The translations under genes were made by a program, and so were the position numbers. DNA of 64,000 bases from Hungatella sp. UBA4396 (lineage in GTDB: Bacteria > Bacillota > Clostridia > Lachnospirales > Lachnospiraceae). Shown piece after piece: positions 9,707 to 19,045 of this stretch. The stretch covers positions 1 through 64,000 of the forward strand of contig DGRE01000039.1 of NCBI GenBank assembly GCA_002389905.1. Direction: 5' to 3'. The first letter of the stretch is position 1. Every line of letters begins with the position of its first letter. Under the pieces are notes generated by a model that worked only from the letters and a program-made list of their open reading frames with translations, was not told the DNA's origin and searched no databases.

Positions 9707-9752
9707 AAAGGCCTATCATGGCAGTCAGTTCAAAATCCATGACAGGCCTTTT
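9707..9752. terminator. Bidirectional terminator between convergent genes
   Basis: Arms AAAGGCCTATCATG and CATGACAGGCCTTT form a stem of about 14 bp with one mismatched step and A/T tails on both sides. It lies between the GNAT gene and the converging ATPase gene. Confidence 0.7.
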
Positions 9753-9764
9753 CTTATGGCAGTT

Positions 9765-10979
9765 CTAATTCCATTGTTCAGCCAGTAGAAAATCGCGTAT
9801 ATTCATATGTTTCATTCCATCTCTGCTCATATCAAATTCATCATATGATACCACATATTTTGGGAAGTTATCCCTGATATTATCATATGCTCCGAATTCC
9901 CGCCGAACTGTTTCCTCAGATGCAAGCAGATAGGCCACCTGGACATAGAGCTTTTGGGCTTGCTTTTCAGCAATAAAATCAATCTCTTTTTCTCCTGATT
10001 TTCCAACAGTGACCTTGTATCCCCGCCGCAGGAGTTCCATATATACAATGTTCTCAAAAATGAGATTAATATCCTTTATATTCCCACCGAAAACAGCCTC
10101 TCTGATTCCGTGATCAGCAATGTAGTATTTTTCATTGACAGTGAGAATCTTCTTTCCCTGTAAATCCTGTCTGCGCACACGGTAGAACAGAAAGGCATCT
10201 TCACAAGCCCTTATATAGTTTAAAATAGTTTCCGGAGCAACCGTGCGTCCCTCGCTTTTGAGATATTTTGAAATTGCTGTGGCAGAGAAGGTAGTCCCAA
10301 CATTTGCCGTAATATATGCAATAATACGCTCCAGCATATCAACATCCCGGATGTTGTTGCGTTTTACAACATCTTTAAGGACAACGGAATTGTAAAGATC
10401 TTGCAGATACTGGCGGCCTGGCTGTTCGGCATAACGGAGGTTGCTCAAATACGGCATTCCGCCTTCTGTCAGATACCGGGTAAACATTATTCTCGAATCG
10501 GAGTCAGGAAAAACAGTATGATAGAGCTCTGAAAATTCTCCGAAGGAAAACGGATAAATCACAAATTCCACATACCTCCCCGCAAGATATGTCGCCAGTT
10601 CTCCCGAAAGCAGCTTGGCATTTGATCCGGTGATATAGATATCACAGTCAAATTCAACCCGAAAGGAGTTGACACACTTTTCCCAGCCGGTGACTTCCTG
10701 AATCTCATCAAAAAAAAGAAATGCCTTACGATCGACGTTCTTGATCCGATGGGTGATTTCCTCATGCAGTGCCTTGGCAGAGCAAAGGTGTGCATTGCTC
10801 ATATTCTCAAAGTTGATTGAAATAAACTGGTTCTCATTTACCCCGGAAGCAACCAACTCCTGCTGAATCAAGTCCAACATGACGGATTTTCCGCTGCGGC
10901 GGATACCTGTTAAAACCTTAATAAGATCATTTCTGATAAAGGGGCGGATGCGGCTCATATATAACTCACGATTGATCAT
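9765..10979 (-). CDS. AAA ATPase with DUF4143-type C-terminal domain
   Basis: A 404-residue P-loop ATPase. Walker A LTGIRRSGKS is at about residue 25, Walker B AFLFFDEIQEV at about 90, then sensor-like YITGSNAKLL. The C-terminal part (VVLKDVVKRNNI, later KSGEKEIDFIAEK) is the DUF4143/DUF234 nuclease-like region common in this large family. The open frame reaches 11042, but the AAAGGAGGTG ribosome site fits the ATG at 10979. These proteins are widespread in gut anaerobes, often as solitary accessory genes; the cellular role is not established. Confidence 0.85.
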   Translation of the reverse strand: MINRELYMSRIRPFIRNDLIKVLTGIRRSGKSVMLDLIQQELVASGVNENQFISINFENMSNAHLCSAKALHEEITHRIKNVDRKAFLFFDEIQEVTGWEKCVNSFRVEFDCDIYITGSNAKLLSGELATYLAGRYVEFVIYPFSFGEFSELYHTVFPDSDSRIMFTRYLTEGGMPYLSNLRYAEQPGRQYLQDLYNSVVLKDVVKRNNIRDVDMLERIIAYITANVGTTFSATAISKYLKSEGRTVAPETILNYIRACEDAFLFYRVRRQDLQGKKILTVNEKYYIADHGIREAVFGGNIKDINLIFENIVYMELLRRGYKVTVGKSGEKEIDFIAEKQAQKLYVQVAYLLASEETVRREFGAYDNIRDNFPKYVVSYDEFDMSRDGMKHMNIRDFLLAEQWN

Positions 10980-11397
10980 AAATAAAACACCTCCTTTGAT
11001 ATATCTGATATTTACAATATCACAGACACACCTTTTATTCAAGCTAAGCTATTTGGATTTATAAGTTATAACTGACAAATGTCGTATTTCTACAAAAATC
11101 GACATCATAAACTGAAATTCGGCTAAGTAGAAATTGCATCCGGCTTTCTAACAATTAACTACAAGCTGAAAGGCTTAAACCGTAAATGTATAAATTCAGG
11201 CCATAGATAAGACTATATTTCTCTCTTTTTATTTGTTATAATTTAATCAAACGGGCATATAGCGGTATGTATTGCTATTATAAATAAAAATAAACAAGAA
11301 ACAGAATTTATTGCCTCATATTTGGAAGATTAACATAGTAGTTAATTTCCAATTTGCAGAGCATATAAATTTTTAAGGAGGCGGCCGCAGAATAAAC
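10980..11397. other. Intergenic region between divergent genes
   Basis: About 420 AT-rich bases without a credible gene. A -10-like TATAAT lies at 11237-11242 facing the polymerase gene, but its -35 is poor. An inverted repeat ATGTCG / CGACAT (11079-11084 and 11100-11105) is spaced like a regulator site. No LexA-type box was seen. Confidence 0.4.
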
Positions 11398-12921
11398 ATG
11401 AAGACCAGAACTTATATTGCAATTGATTTAAAGTCCTTTTATGCTTCGGTCGAGTGCATGGAACGAAAACTTGATCCAATGACCACCAACCTTGTTGTTG
11501 CTGATGCAAGCCGTACTGAAAAAACTATCTGCCTCGCCGTTTCTCCATCCCTCAAAGCACACGGTATTCCCGGCAGGCCGAGACTGTTTGAGGTTGTGCA
11601 GAAGGTCAGGGAAGTAAATGCGGCACGGTTGCGAAAAGCACCGGGACGAGCCTTTTCCGGCACCTCCATTCATGATGCGGAATTAAAATCCTCACCGGAG
11701 CTATCACTGGATTATTTGATTGCTCCTCCGAGAATGGCCCATTATATACAATACAGCACATGGATTTACAATATCTATTTAAAATACATTGCGCCCGAAG
11801 ACATCCATGTCTACTCCATCGACGAGGTACTCATTGATGCCACTGAGTATCTGAATATCTACAATCTTTCGGCCCGTGAACTGGCTACGAAAATGATTCT
11901 TGATGTTCTGAAAACCACCGGCATTACAGCATCATCGGGAATTGGTACAAACTTATACCTATGTAAGGTTGCCATGGATATTCAGGCAAAGCATGTTCCG
12001 GCAGATCAAAACGGCGTACAGATTGCTGAACTGGATGAAATGAGTTATCGCCGCTTGCTGTGGCCGCACCAGCCTCTGACTGACTTTTGGCGTGTTGGCA
12101 GAGGATATGCAAAAAAGCTGGAGGCACATGGCCTTTTGACCATGGGAGATATTGCAAGATGTTCCCTTGGTAAGCCTTCCGATTTTTACAATGAGGATTT
12201 GCTGTATAAGATGTTCGGTATCAATGCAGAGCTGTTGATTGATCATGCATGGGGGTGGGAGCCATGTACGATTGCTGATATTAAAGCGTATAAGCCAAGC
12301 ACAAACTGCATTGGATCGGGACAGGTATTGCAATGTGCCTATGCCTTTGATAAAGCGAAGCTGATTGTGCGGGAAATGACCGATCTTCTGGTGCTGGATC
12401 TGGTGGACAAAAGGCTTGTAACCGGCCAGCTTGTTTTGACGGTCGGATATGACATTGAAAATCTGACAAACCCGAAGATAAAGAAATTGTATCACGGACC
12501 AATTACCATAGACCACTACGGACGTTCCGTTCCGAAATCTGCCCATGGCACGGCCAATCTTGGCAGGCAGACATCTTCTACCAAACTGATTATGGAGGCT
12601 GTTACAGAGCTTTTTGAGCGTATCGTTGACAAAAATCTCCTGGTCAGGAGGGTCAATATCACGGCGAATCATGTTGTGGATGAAGAAACCATTTATAAGG
12701 AAGACAGCTTTGAACAGCTTAATCTATTTACGGATTACGAGGCTGTGCAGGCGAAAAAAGAGGCTGAAGAAGCCGAGCTTGAACGAGAAAAAAGTATGCA
12801 AAAAGCAATACTGGAGATAAAAAAGAAATACGGAAAGAATGCCATCCTAAAGGGTATGAATCTGGAGGAAGGCGCTACCACATTAGACAGGAATAAACAG
12901 ATTGGAGGGCATAAGGAATGA
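11398..12921 (+). CDS. Y-family DNA polymerase (UvrX/UmuC-like)
   Basis: A 507-residue translesion polymerase. The catalytic motifs are visible: YIAIDLKSFYASVE at the start and VYSIDEVLID at about residue 140. The thumb and little-finger regions follow. The C-terminal tail is an Ala/Glu/Lys-rich helix (VQAKKEAEEAELEREK). The start codon lies about 14 bases after GGAGG, longer than usual. The stop overlaps the next gene, a YolD-like protein, the usual partner in Firmicutes. It would copy damaged DNA in an SOS-type response, though I saw no LexA box. Confidence 0.9.
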   Translation: MKTRTYIAIDLKSFYASVECMERKLDPMTTNLVVADASRTEKTICLAVSPSLKAHGIPGRPRLFEVVQKVREVNAARLRKAPGRAFSGTSIHDAELKSSPELSLDYLIAPPRMAHYIQYSTWIYNIYLKYIAPEDIHVYSIDEVLIDATEYLNIYNLSARELATKMILDVLKTTGITASSGIGTNLYLCKVAMDIQAKHVPADQNGVQIAELDEMSYRRLLWPHQPLTDFWRVGRGYAKKLEAHGLLTMGDIARCSLGKPSDFYNEDLLYKMFGINAELLIDHAWGWEPCTIADIKAYKPSTNCIGSGQVLQCAYAFDKAKLIVREMTDLLVLDLVDKRLVTGQLVLTVGYDIENLTNPKIKKLYHGPITIDHYGRSVPKSAHGTANLGRQTSSTKLIMEAVTELFERIVDKNLLVRRVNITANHVVDEETIYKEDSFEQLNLFTDYEAVQAKKEAEEAELEREKSMQKAILEIKKKYGKNAILKGMNLEEGATTLDRNKQIGGHKE

Positions 12922-13358
12922 CAAAAAGCTATGACGATATCATCCATATGCCGCACCATATCTCAGTGACCCGTCCTCAGATGGCAGCCATTGACCGGGC
13001 AGCACAGTTTTCCCCTTTCGCTGCGCTGACCGGTTATGATGCCGCTGTAAAGGAAACCGCAAGACTCACGGATGAGAGAATAGAACTGGACGAATACATG
13101 AAGGACGCTCTAAGTAATAAGCTGCAAATCACAGCAGATAGGCTTAAAGAGCATCCTGAAATTGCAATCACCTACTTTCAGCCGGATGAGAAGAAGGGAG
13201 GCGGCTCCTACATTACTTCTATGGGTGCGGTTAAAAAGATAGATAAATATGAACGGGCTGTGGTTATGGCTGATGGCACAGTAATCTCCATTGATGAAAT
13301 TATCAGCATAGAAGGGGAGATATTTGAAACCATAGTGCCCCATTCCTGTGATGAATAA
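12918..13358 (+). CDS. YolD-like protein
   Basis: A 146-residue protein with the YolD signature near the N terminus (MPHHISVTRPQMAAIDRAAQ followed by FSPFAALTGYDAA). YolD-type proteins sit next to UvrX/UmuC-like polymerases and are thought to assist or regulate them. The start overlaps the polymerase stop (ATGA), so translation is coupled. No catalytic site is recognised. Confidence 0.85.
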   Translation: MTKSYDDIIHMPHHISVTRPQMAAIDRAAQFSPFAALTGYDAAVKETARLTDERIELDEYMKDALSNKLQITADRLKEHPEIAITYFQPDEKKGGGSYITSMGAVKKIDKYERAVVMADGTVISIDEIISIEGEIFETIVPHSCDE

Positions 13359-13440
13359 TGGACAAATATATCCTGAGCGGACAATATGGCATTGCATCAC
13401 AATGAGAACTGATAAATAATATTTTGATGATAAAGTAAAA

Positions 13441-13923
13441 TCAAAATAATTGTACCGGGTGTCCAATTGCTCCGATGAATTTTAACAAATCATCAAAAGT
13501 GATAAATACAGTAGCAGTATTATCATTGGGATGAATTCCGATTGTATCACCTTCTCTGAGTTTCTTGTCCAAATAAAATTCTACATGATTAGCCGTATCG
13601 TTTAATAAGCCGAAAGGACTGACAGCCCCTTTTGCCAGGCCTAAATGCGTTTGAAGGCGTTCCTTTGAAGCAAAAGACAGTTTTGTACAATTTAGGACTG
13701 TTTCCAACTGTTTCAGATTTACCTCATGTTCCGCATCCACAACAACAAGGAAATGGCGTTTTCCCTTCGCATCCCGCAAAAATAGATTTTTTGCTATTCT
13801 TGATTTGGGAGGAAAATCTAACATCTGCATTTCTTCAATTGTAAAGACTGCAGCATGCTCCACTGCTTGAAAAGGAATATTCATATCAGTCAATTTATCG
13901 TAGACCAATTTCTTCTTATCCAT
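13441..13923 (-). CDS. Prolyl-tRNA editing deacylase, YbaK/ProX type
   Basis: A 160-residue member of the YbaK/EbsC/ProX editing-domain family, which removes wrongly attached amino acids such as alanine from tRNA-Pro. Family segments KNLFLRDAKGKRHFLVVVDA and the Lys-bearing LGLAKGAVSPFGLLND are present. The length fits a free-standing ProX. It is transcribed away from a LysR gene across 135 bases, so that regulator may control it. Confidence 0.85.
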   Translation of the reverse strand: MDKKKLVYDKLTDMNIPFQAVEHAAVFTIEEMQMLDFPPKSRIAKNLFLRDAKGKRHFLVVVDAEHEVNLKQLETVLNCTKLSFASKERLQTHLGLAKGAVSPFGLLNDTANHVEFYLDKKLREGDTIGIHPNDNTATVFITFDDLLKFIGAIGHPVQLF

Positions 13924-14058
13924 ATTTTTCTTACCTCTTTCCTATAATCTGTTTTATTGTTTTTCCTAATGTATTAGTATATAATAAAAAAGGTATTAAG
14001 TAAAATGACACTTTTTGAATTATAAGTTGAGAGTTTCTCATATATAGGAGACTGTATT

Positions 14059-14922
14059 ATGGATTTAAAGAAATATAAAGTATTTCTGGCATCGGTTGAT
14101 TTGGGAAGTTTTACGAAAGCCTCCATACAGCTTGATTACACCCCCTCCGGTATTACACATATGATGAATGCATTGGAAGATGAATTGGGATTTCAAATCC
14201 TGACCAGAGGGAAAAATGGCGTTCAACTAACCGAAAACGGGGCCCGTCTTGTACCAATTCTGCGTGAACTGCTGCGTTTAGAAGAGGATTTTTCTCAAAC
14301 TGTTTCTGAAATTAATGGGTTAAATGCGGGAACGATTCGCATTGGAAGCTATTCCAGTATTGCAGTGCATTGGTTACCGGGAATTATAAAAAGTTTTCAG
14401 TGCGATTATCCAAATATCAATATTAAATTAATGGAAGGAATCCGGCAGGAAGTGGTTGCATGGCTGGATGAACGAAAAATAGATTTAGGACTTATGAGTT
14501 ATAATCCGGAAATGAAATTTGATTGGATTCCCTTGAAAGATGATCCCATGCTGGCTGTACTTCCGCTTAATCATCCTTTGGCAAAAGAAAAAGCATATCC
14601 AATTAAAAATTGTGAATCAGAGGATTTTATTATGCCTGCCTGCGGTTATGATTATGATGTCATAGAATTATTTCATAATGAGAAGATTTCTCCGAAAATA
14701 CGTTATGAAACCTTTGAAAATTACGCTGCACTCTCTATGATTGAATGCGGTCTTGGGATGAGCGTAATGAACGAACTCATTACAAAAGGGCGTATATGCA
14801 ATGTTGCCAAACTGCCTTTGCAGCCAAGGAGGCATATTTCTCTTGGCATTGCAGTCCCTAATACAGAGAAACTTTCTCCGGCAGCAAAGAAGTTTATTAC
14901 TTACTGTGAAAAAGCATTTTAA
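14059..14922 (+). CDS. LysR family transcriptional regulator
   Basis: A 287-residue LysR-type regulator. The winged helix is at residues 1-60 (FLASVDLGSFTKASIQLDYT), followed by a linker helix and a periplasmic-binding-like effector domain from about residue 90 (AGTIRIGSYSSIAVHWLPG). The start follows TAGGAGA. It is divergent from the ProX-type deacylase, the usual arrangement for a LysR protein and its target. The effector is unknown. Confidence 0.9.
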   Translation: MDLKKYKVFLASVDLGSFTKASIQLDYTPSGITHMMNALEDELGFQILTRGKNGVQLTENGARLVPILRELLRLEEDFSQTVSEINGLNAGTIRIGSYSSIAVHWLPGIIKSFQCDYPNINIKLMEGIRQEVVAWLDERKIDLGLMSYNPEMKFDWIPLKDDPMLAVLPLNHPLAKEKAYPIKNCESEDFIMPACGYDYDVIELFHNEKISPKIRYETFENYAALSMIECGLGMSVMNELITKGRICNVAKLPLQPRRHISLGIAVPNTEKLSPAAKKFITYCEKAF

Positions 14923-14973
14923 TACACGGATTTATAATATCTATGGGCAGCTCTCAGGGCGTGTGAATTATCC

Positions 14974-15020
14974 TTGAAAATCGTATCAAAACATGGTATT
15001 GTTAGTTAGTTAAAGCTAAC
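14974..15020 (+). promoter_or_regulatory. Promoter with palindromic operator upstream of the AraC gene
   Basis: A -35-like TTGAAA (14974-14979) and -10-like TATTGT (14997-15002) are 17 bases apart. The -10 is overlapped by GTTAGTTAAAGCTAAC (15005-15020), preceded by another GTTA, an imperfect palindrome resembling DtxR/IdeR-type iron boxes. GTTAG/CTAAC elements recur upstream of the lipoprotein gene. Iron control is inference. Confidence 0.45.
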
Positions 15021-15093
15021 ATTTGTTTGCTGTTGATGCAGGAGAGGGCAAATCGAACAGAGCCATGTGAACAGATTGAAAGGAGTATGCAAT

Positions 15094-15918
15094 ATGAAGA
15101 TTGACATAAACAAACTGGCGGAGCATTTTGCACGCACTTCTTTTCAGGTTGAAACAGTATACCGCTGTGTGCGTGAGCCTGGAATGTATTACAATGCCTA
15201 TTCCAAGCCGTTCCCAGGTTTTGTATTTCCTTTGAGCGGCAAAGCGGAGTTTATTTTTAACGGAACCCCTTATATTCTTGCACCGGGAAACATCGTCCAT
15301 GGCGGCGCTCATATGCAGTTGAATAGCCGCGTTCTCGGAAACACAAGGTGGGAGTATCTGTTGATTCTTTATCATATTACCGTACCTGAGCCAAAAGGGT
15401 TTAACCTGTCAAAAGAGCATTTCGAGCTTGCTGTTGGTCAAGGCCTCCGGTTAACTCAATTGCTCAACCGTTTACGCCATATCTCCAGCCAGCCCGGAGG
15501 TGTTGCAATGTTTCAGACAGAAACATTATTCCGTGAAATTTTGGAGGAAGTATTCGTTTGCATGCGCAATCAGACCAATGGAGATGCGCAAAAATTATTT
15601 GAACAGGTGTCCGCATACATTCATGAACGATACATGGAGGCACTTACCGTTCCAATTCTGGCGGAAGAAAACGGTGTAAATAGAAACAGGCTTGCTTACG
15701 TATTTCATAAATATGCAGGTATGGGGCCGGGAGATTATTTACTTCAATACCGTTTAAACCGGGCAAAGGAGATTTTGCTTTCCAGTAAAGCCCCATTGCA
15801 TGAGGTGGCGCAGGCTGCCGGGTTTAACGATCCTTTTCATTTCAGCAAGGCATTTAAAAAGCAATTGGGGATTTCTCCCAGTGAATTCCGAAGTAAATTC
15901 ATAAATAACACATACTAG
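15094..15918 (+). CDS. AraC family transcriptional activator
   Basis: A 274-residue regulator with an N-terminal cupin-like sensing domain (FPLSGKAEFIFNGTPYILAP at about residues 45-65) and a C-terminal double helix-turn-helix (LNRAKEILLSSKAPLHEVAQ, then AGFNDPFHFSKAFKKQLG). The start at 15094 follows AAAGGAG; the earlier in-frame ATG lacks a ribosome site. It directly precedes the chelate-uptake and nitrogenase-like operon and has a perfect direct repeat at its 3' end, so it is probably the operon's activator, perhaps sensing the imported chelate as AraC-type siderophore regulators do. Confidence 0.9.
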   Translation: MKIDINKLAEHFARTSFQVETVYRCVREPGMYYNAYSKPFPGFVFPLSGKAEFIFNGTPYILAPGNIVHGGAHMQLNSRVLGNTRWEYLLILYHITVPEPKGFNLSKEHFELAVGQGLRLTQLLNRLRHISSQPGGVAMFQTETLFREILEEVFVCMRNQTNGDAQKLFEQVSAYIHERYMEALTVPILAEENGVNRNRLAYVFHKYAGMGPGDYLLQYRLNRAKEILLSSKAPLHEVAQAAGFNDPFHFSKAFKKQLGISPSEFRSKFINNTY

Positions 15919-15979
15919 TTTCATAAATAACACATTCCCCTATGGTGGCTGGCTTGTTATACTAACTAATGCAGAGTTA
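15898..15979 (+). promoter_or_regulatory. Activator direct repeats and promoter of the uptake/nif-like operon
   Basis: TTCATAAATAACACAT occurs exactly twice, at 15898-15913 and 15920-15935, with a 22-base period (two helical turns), typical of AraC-family half-sites. A -10-like TATACT follows at 15958-15963, with no good -35, as expected for an activated promoter. CTAAC/GTTAG repeats (15962-15980) overlap the likely transcription start and may be an iron-repressor site. Protein binding is inferred. Confidence 0.6.
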
Positions 15980-16013
15980 GATAATACTAACTACAATGGC
16001 ATTGGAGGAATGA

Positions 16014-17021
16014 ATGATGAAGAAATTAATGGGGCTGGTTCTATCAGCCGTGTTGCTGACAGGAGCGCTGGCGGGCTGTACTGGAACGTCTGCTGGAAAT
16101 AACGTTACAAGTACTCCGGAGACCACGCCGGCAGTTATGGAAACAACCACGCCTGCGGCAAGCAGCGGCACGGAAGCGGCATGGCCGAGAACATATGTAG
16201 ATGAGCTTAAGCGTGAGATTATTCTCGAAAAGAAACCGGAAAAAGTTGCCCTTCTGTTTTTCCGTAATTTCGAGCATATGTTTTTGCTTGAAGAAGGGCC
16301 GGCGGCGGCCACTGAAGTGAATATGCTGGATGAATGGGCTTCTTTGACACCCTTTAAAGAGAAATACGACATTGCTGATATAGGTTCCATGAGAGGCCCG
16401 AATATCGAAAAGCTTCTTGAAACGGAACCGGATCTCATTATTATGTTTTCAGGTTTATATGAAACATACGGTGAAGAACTTGAGAAAATAGCCCCGGTTA
16501 TTACCGTTGCTGCAAATGAAAATAACTGGAAAGGCGCTTTGGGGGGATATGGTGAAATATTCGGAAAAGAGGAGAAAGCCGAATCCGAGATATCCCGGAT
16601 CGAGACCTTGATTGCGGACTCCAAAGAGCAGCTGGCGGACTACAGTGATAAGACCTTTGGAGTAATAATGCTGGGAGATAAGCAGTTTTGGGCGTTTACC
16701 ACACAATTTGTTTTCAATGAAGAAAATGGCCTGGGACTGAATCCTCCGGAGAATTATGTAGATATGGGGACAAAGGGTGAAGAGATTACCTTAGAAGCTC
16801 TGGCTGGCATGAATCCTGATTACATATTTGTTGCGGATATAAACGGTTCTTCTACCACTTTGGAAAAATACTTAAAAGACCTGGAGAGCAACTCGGTATG
16901 GAATTCTCTTGACGCAGTCAAAAACGGGAATATGCACGCACTGGATAGCTCTATTGTGGCCGGAGGCCCTCTGGGAATTGAATTGGGTGTGAGAACCATC
17001 ATGGAAAATCTTTTAGACTGA
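16014..17021 (+). CDS. Metal-chelate (siderophore-type) ABC transporter substrate-binding lipoprotein
   Basis: A 335-residue lipoprotein with a signal peptide and lipobox ending at LTGALAGC (Cys about residue 22). A Thr/Ser/Ala-rich linker precedes a FecB/BtuF-like binding domain (KPEKVALLFFRNFEHMFLL, IGSMRGPNIEKLLETEPDLI, and the closing GPLGIELGVRTIMENLL). Anchored outside the membrane, it would capture a ferric siderophore, haem or similar chelate for the permeases encoded downstream. It is the first gene after the AraC-type repeats. The exact ligand is unknown. Confidence 0.88.
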   Translation: MMKKLMGLVLSAVLLTGALAGCTGTSAGNNVTSTPETTPAVMETTTPAASSGTEAAWPRTYVDELKREIILEKKPEKVALLFFRNFEHMFLLEEGPAAATEVNMLDEWASLTPFKEKYDIADIGSMRGPNIEKLLETEPDLIIMFSGLYETYGEELEKIAPVITVAANENNWKGALGGYGEIFGKEEKAESEISRIETLIADSKEQLADYSDKTFGVIMLGDKQFWAFTTQFVFNEENGLGLNPPENYVDMGTKGEEITLEALAGMNPDYIFVADINGSSTTLEKYLKDLESNSVWNSLDAVKNGNMHALDSSIVAGGPLGIELGVRTIMENLLD

Positions 17022-17296
17022 TAACAGCATTTTATGCCGGGTACGGTTTGCTTTTGCGGTCCCCGCCTGCAATGTTTCCTGATTATTTCTATACGTTCGG
17101 AGTAACGTTCGCAGCTGACAGCCTGACAAGGCAGCAAACTCTGACCAGCATGAAAGTCTGCTGGATTCGGGTCATATGTGGTGTTATATATGCCAATGAA
17201 AGTGAAAACCAGGTGCAGCCGGGAATGTGGGCCTGTGCCTGGTTTCTTATTGCCGGAATCGCTTTATTATCTATAAGAGGAGGAATAAAACAGGCT

Positions 17297-19021
17297 ATGA
17301 TTAAGAATCTGAAACGTTTCCTGCGGTATTACCGCCCCTACAAAGGTTTGTTTTTTCTGGACCTGTTCTGCGCAGTGACGGCGGCTTTGCTGGGGCTGCT
17401 GTTCCCGTTCACTGTAAGCCGTATTGTGGACAAGCATTTGCCTACCGGAGACTGGATTCTGATTTTGTCTGCCTGCGGGGCGCTTACGGGAGTCTATCTC
17501 GTCAACACTGTCCTCAAATATATTGTAGGTTATTGGGGGGAGAGGCTGGGACTATACATTGAAACCGACCTGCGCACCGAACTTTATACCCATTTACAAA
17601 AGCTCTCTTTCCGGTTTTTCGATAACAACAAGACGGGACAGCTTGCCTCCCGCATCTCCAACGATCTGCTGGATGTGGGAAACATGGCCCATTATGGCCC
17701 GGAGCATTTCCTGATTGCGGTTTTTACCTTGATCGGATCCATGTTCCTCATGTTCCGGGCTAACTGGCAGCTTGCCCTTTTAATGAGTGCTTTTGTTATG
17801 GTGCTGCTTACGGTCAACATTTACTTTATGAAGAAACTGGTAGCGGCCAGGAGACGGATGTTTGGTGCCGTCGGCGGCTTTATGTCCCGGCTGGAGGATG
17901 GAATTGGCGGCATCCGGGTGGTGCAGGCTTTTGCAAATGAGCATTATCAGCAAAAGCTGTTCCTGAAAGACAATGAGAAATTCTGTGAAGCGAAAATAGA
18001 AGGCTTTAAGAATGCCGCAAAGAATGAAGCAGTAACCTATATTTTTCTTAACCTTCTGCCCGTTGCCGCCTTGCTGGGCGGGAGTTGGTTTACCTTGAAC
18101 GGCGGCATGAGCCGGGGCCAGATGTTCAGCTTTATCCTGCTGGCTAACGTTATGGTTATGCCCATTCAAATGCTGGCTGCCTTTTCCGTCCGCTTCCCCA
18201 ATGGAATGGCGGGATTTCAGAACTTTGCTGAAATCATGGATATCGAGCCGGAGATCAAGGATGCTCCGGATGCGGTGGAGGTACATTCCTTGCGGGGCGA
18301 TATTGAATATGAAGATGTCACCTTTGGCTATGACGAAAACCGCCATGTGCTGAAGAATGTCAGCCTGTCGGTCAAAGCCGGAGAAACGGTTGCTTTTGTA
18401 GGAACCTCCGGCGCAGGGAAAACCACCCTATGCAGTTTGCTGCCCCGGTTCTACGAAGCGGATGACGGGTGTATCAGCATCGACGGGATGGATATTAAAA
18501 AAATGACGCTCCAGTCCCTGCGCCGGCAGATTGGCGTGGTACAGCAGGAGGTATTTTTGTTTGCGGGTACCATTCGGGAAAACATCCAGTTCGGTAAGCT
18601 GGATGCCACTGAACCGGAGATATGGGCGGCAGCGAGGCGTGCCCGGCTTGATGACTTTATTCGGGAACAGCCAAATGGGCTGGATACCATCATCGGGGAG
18701 CGGGGCGTAAAGCTTTCCGGGGGACAAAAGCAGCGTATGAGCATTGCCCGGATGTTCCTCAAAAACCCGCCCATCCTCATTCTGGATGAAGCAACTTCTT
18801 CCCTGGACACGGAAACCGAGGCAGCAATACAGAAATCCCTGGCTGAGCTTTCCAAAGGGCGTACAACCCTTATTATCGCTCACCGGCTGGCAACCATCCG
18901 AAACGCCGACCGCATTATTGTGCTGACAGGAGAGGGGATAGCGGAAGAGGGCAGTCATGAGGAGCTGCTGCAGTCAGGCGGGATATACCGCCGTTTACAT
19001 ATGGCGCAGGCTGGAGCGTAG
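17297..19021 (+). CDS. ABC transporter with exporter-type fused permease and ATPase
   Basis: A 574-residue type I exporter-fold half-transporter: membrane helices in residues 1-310, then an ATPase domain with Walker A VGTSGAGKTT, signature LSGGQKQR and Walker B ILILDEATSSLD. The open frame extends upstream to 17048, but AAGAGGAGGA fits the ATG at 17297. It probably works as a homodimer because no partner half is present. Its place between the binding lipoprotein and the permeases is unusual. It could export a chelator made or recycled by the cell, or import like the YbtPQ-type exporters-turned-importers; neither is proven. Confidence 0.85.
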   Translation: MIKNLKRFLRYYRPYKGLFFLDLFCAVTAALLGLLFPFTVSRIVDKHLPTGDWILILSACGALTGVYLVNTVLKYIVGYWGERLGLYIETDLRTELYTHLQKLSFRFFDNNKTGQLASRISNDLLDVGNMAHYGPEHFLIAVFTLIGSMFLMFRANWQLALLMSAFVMVLLTVNIYFMKKLVAARRRMFGAVGGFMSRLEDGIGGIRVVQAFANEHYQQKLFLKDNEKFCEAKIEGFKNAAKNEAVTYIFLNLLPVAALLGGSWFTLNGGMSRGQMFSFILLANVMVMPIQMLAAFSVRFPNGMAGFQNFAEIMDIEPEIKDAPDAVEVHSLRGDIEYEDVTFGYDENRHVLKNVSLSVKAGETVAFVGTSGAGKTTLCSLLPRFYEADDGCISIDGMDIKKMTLQSLRRQIGVVQQEVFLFAGTIRENIQFGKLDATEPEIWAAARRARLDDFIREQPNGLDTIIGERGVKLSGGQKQRMSIARMFLKNPPILILDEATSSLDTETEAAIQKSLAELSKGRTTLIIAHRLATIRNADRIIVLTGEGIAEEGSHEELLQSGGIYRRLHMAQAGA

Positions 19022-19045
19022 ACAGCAAGGAGGCAATAGACTAAC

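Noticed and set aside
14059..14922. LysR gene as regulator of the nif-like operon
   Set aside because: It is divergent from the ProX-type gene, while an AraC gene with matching repeats directly precedes the operon.
17048..17296. N-terminal extension of the exporter-fold ABC gene
   Set aside because: The part before 17297 has no family similarity and a good ribosome site fits the internal ATG.
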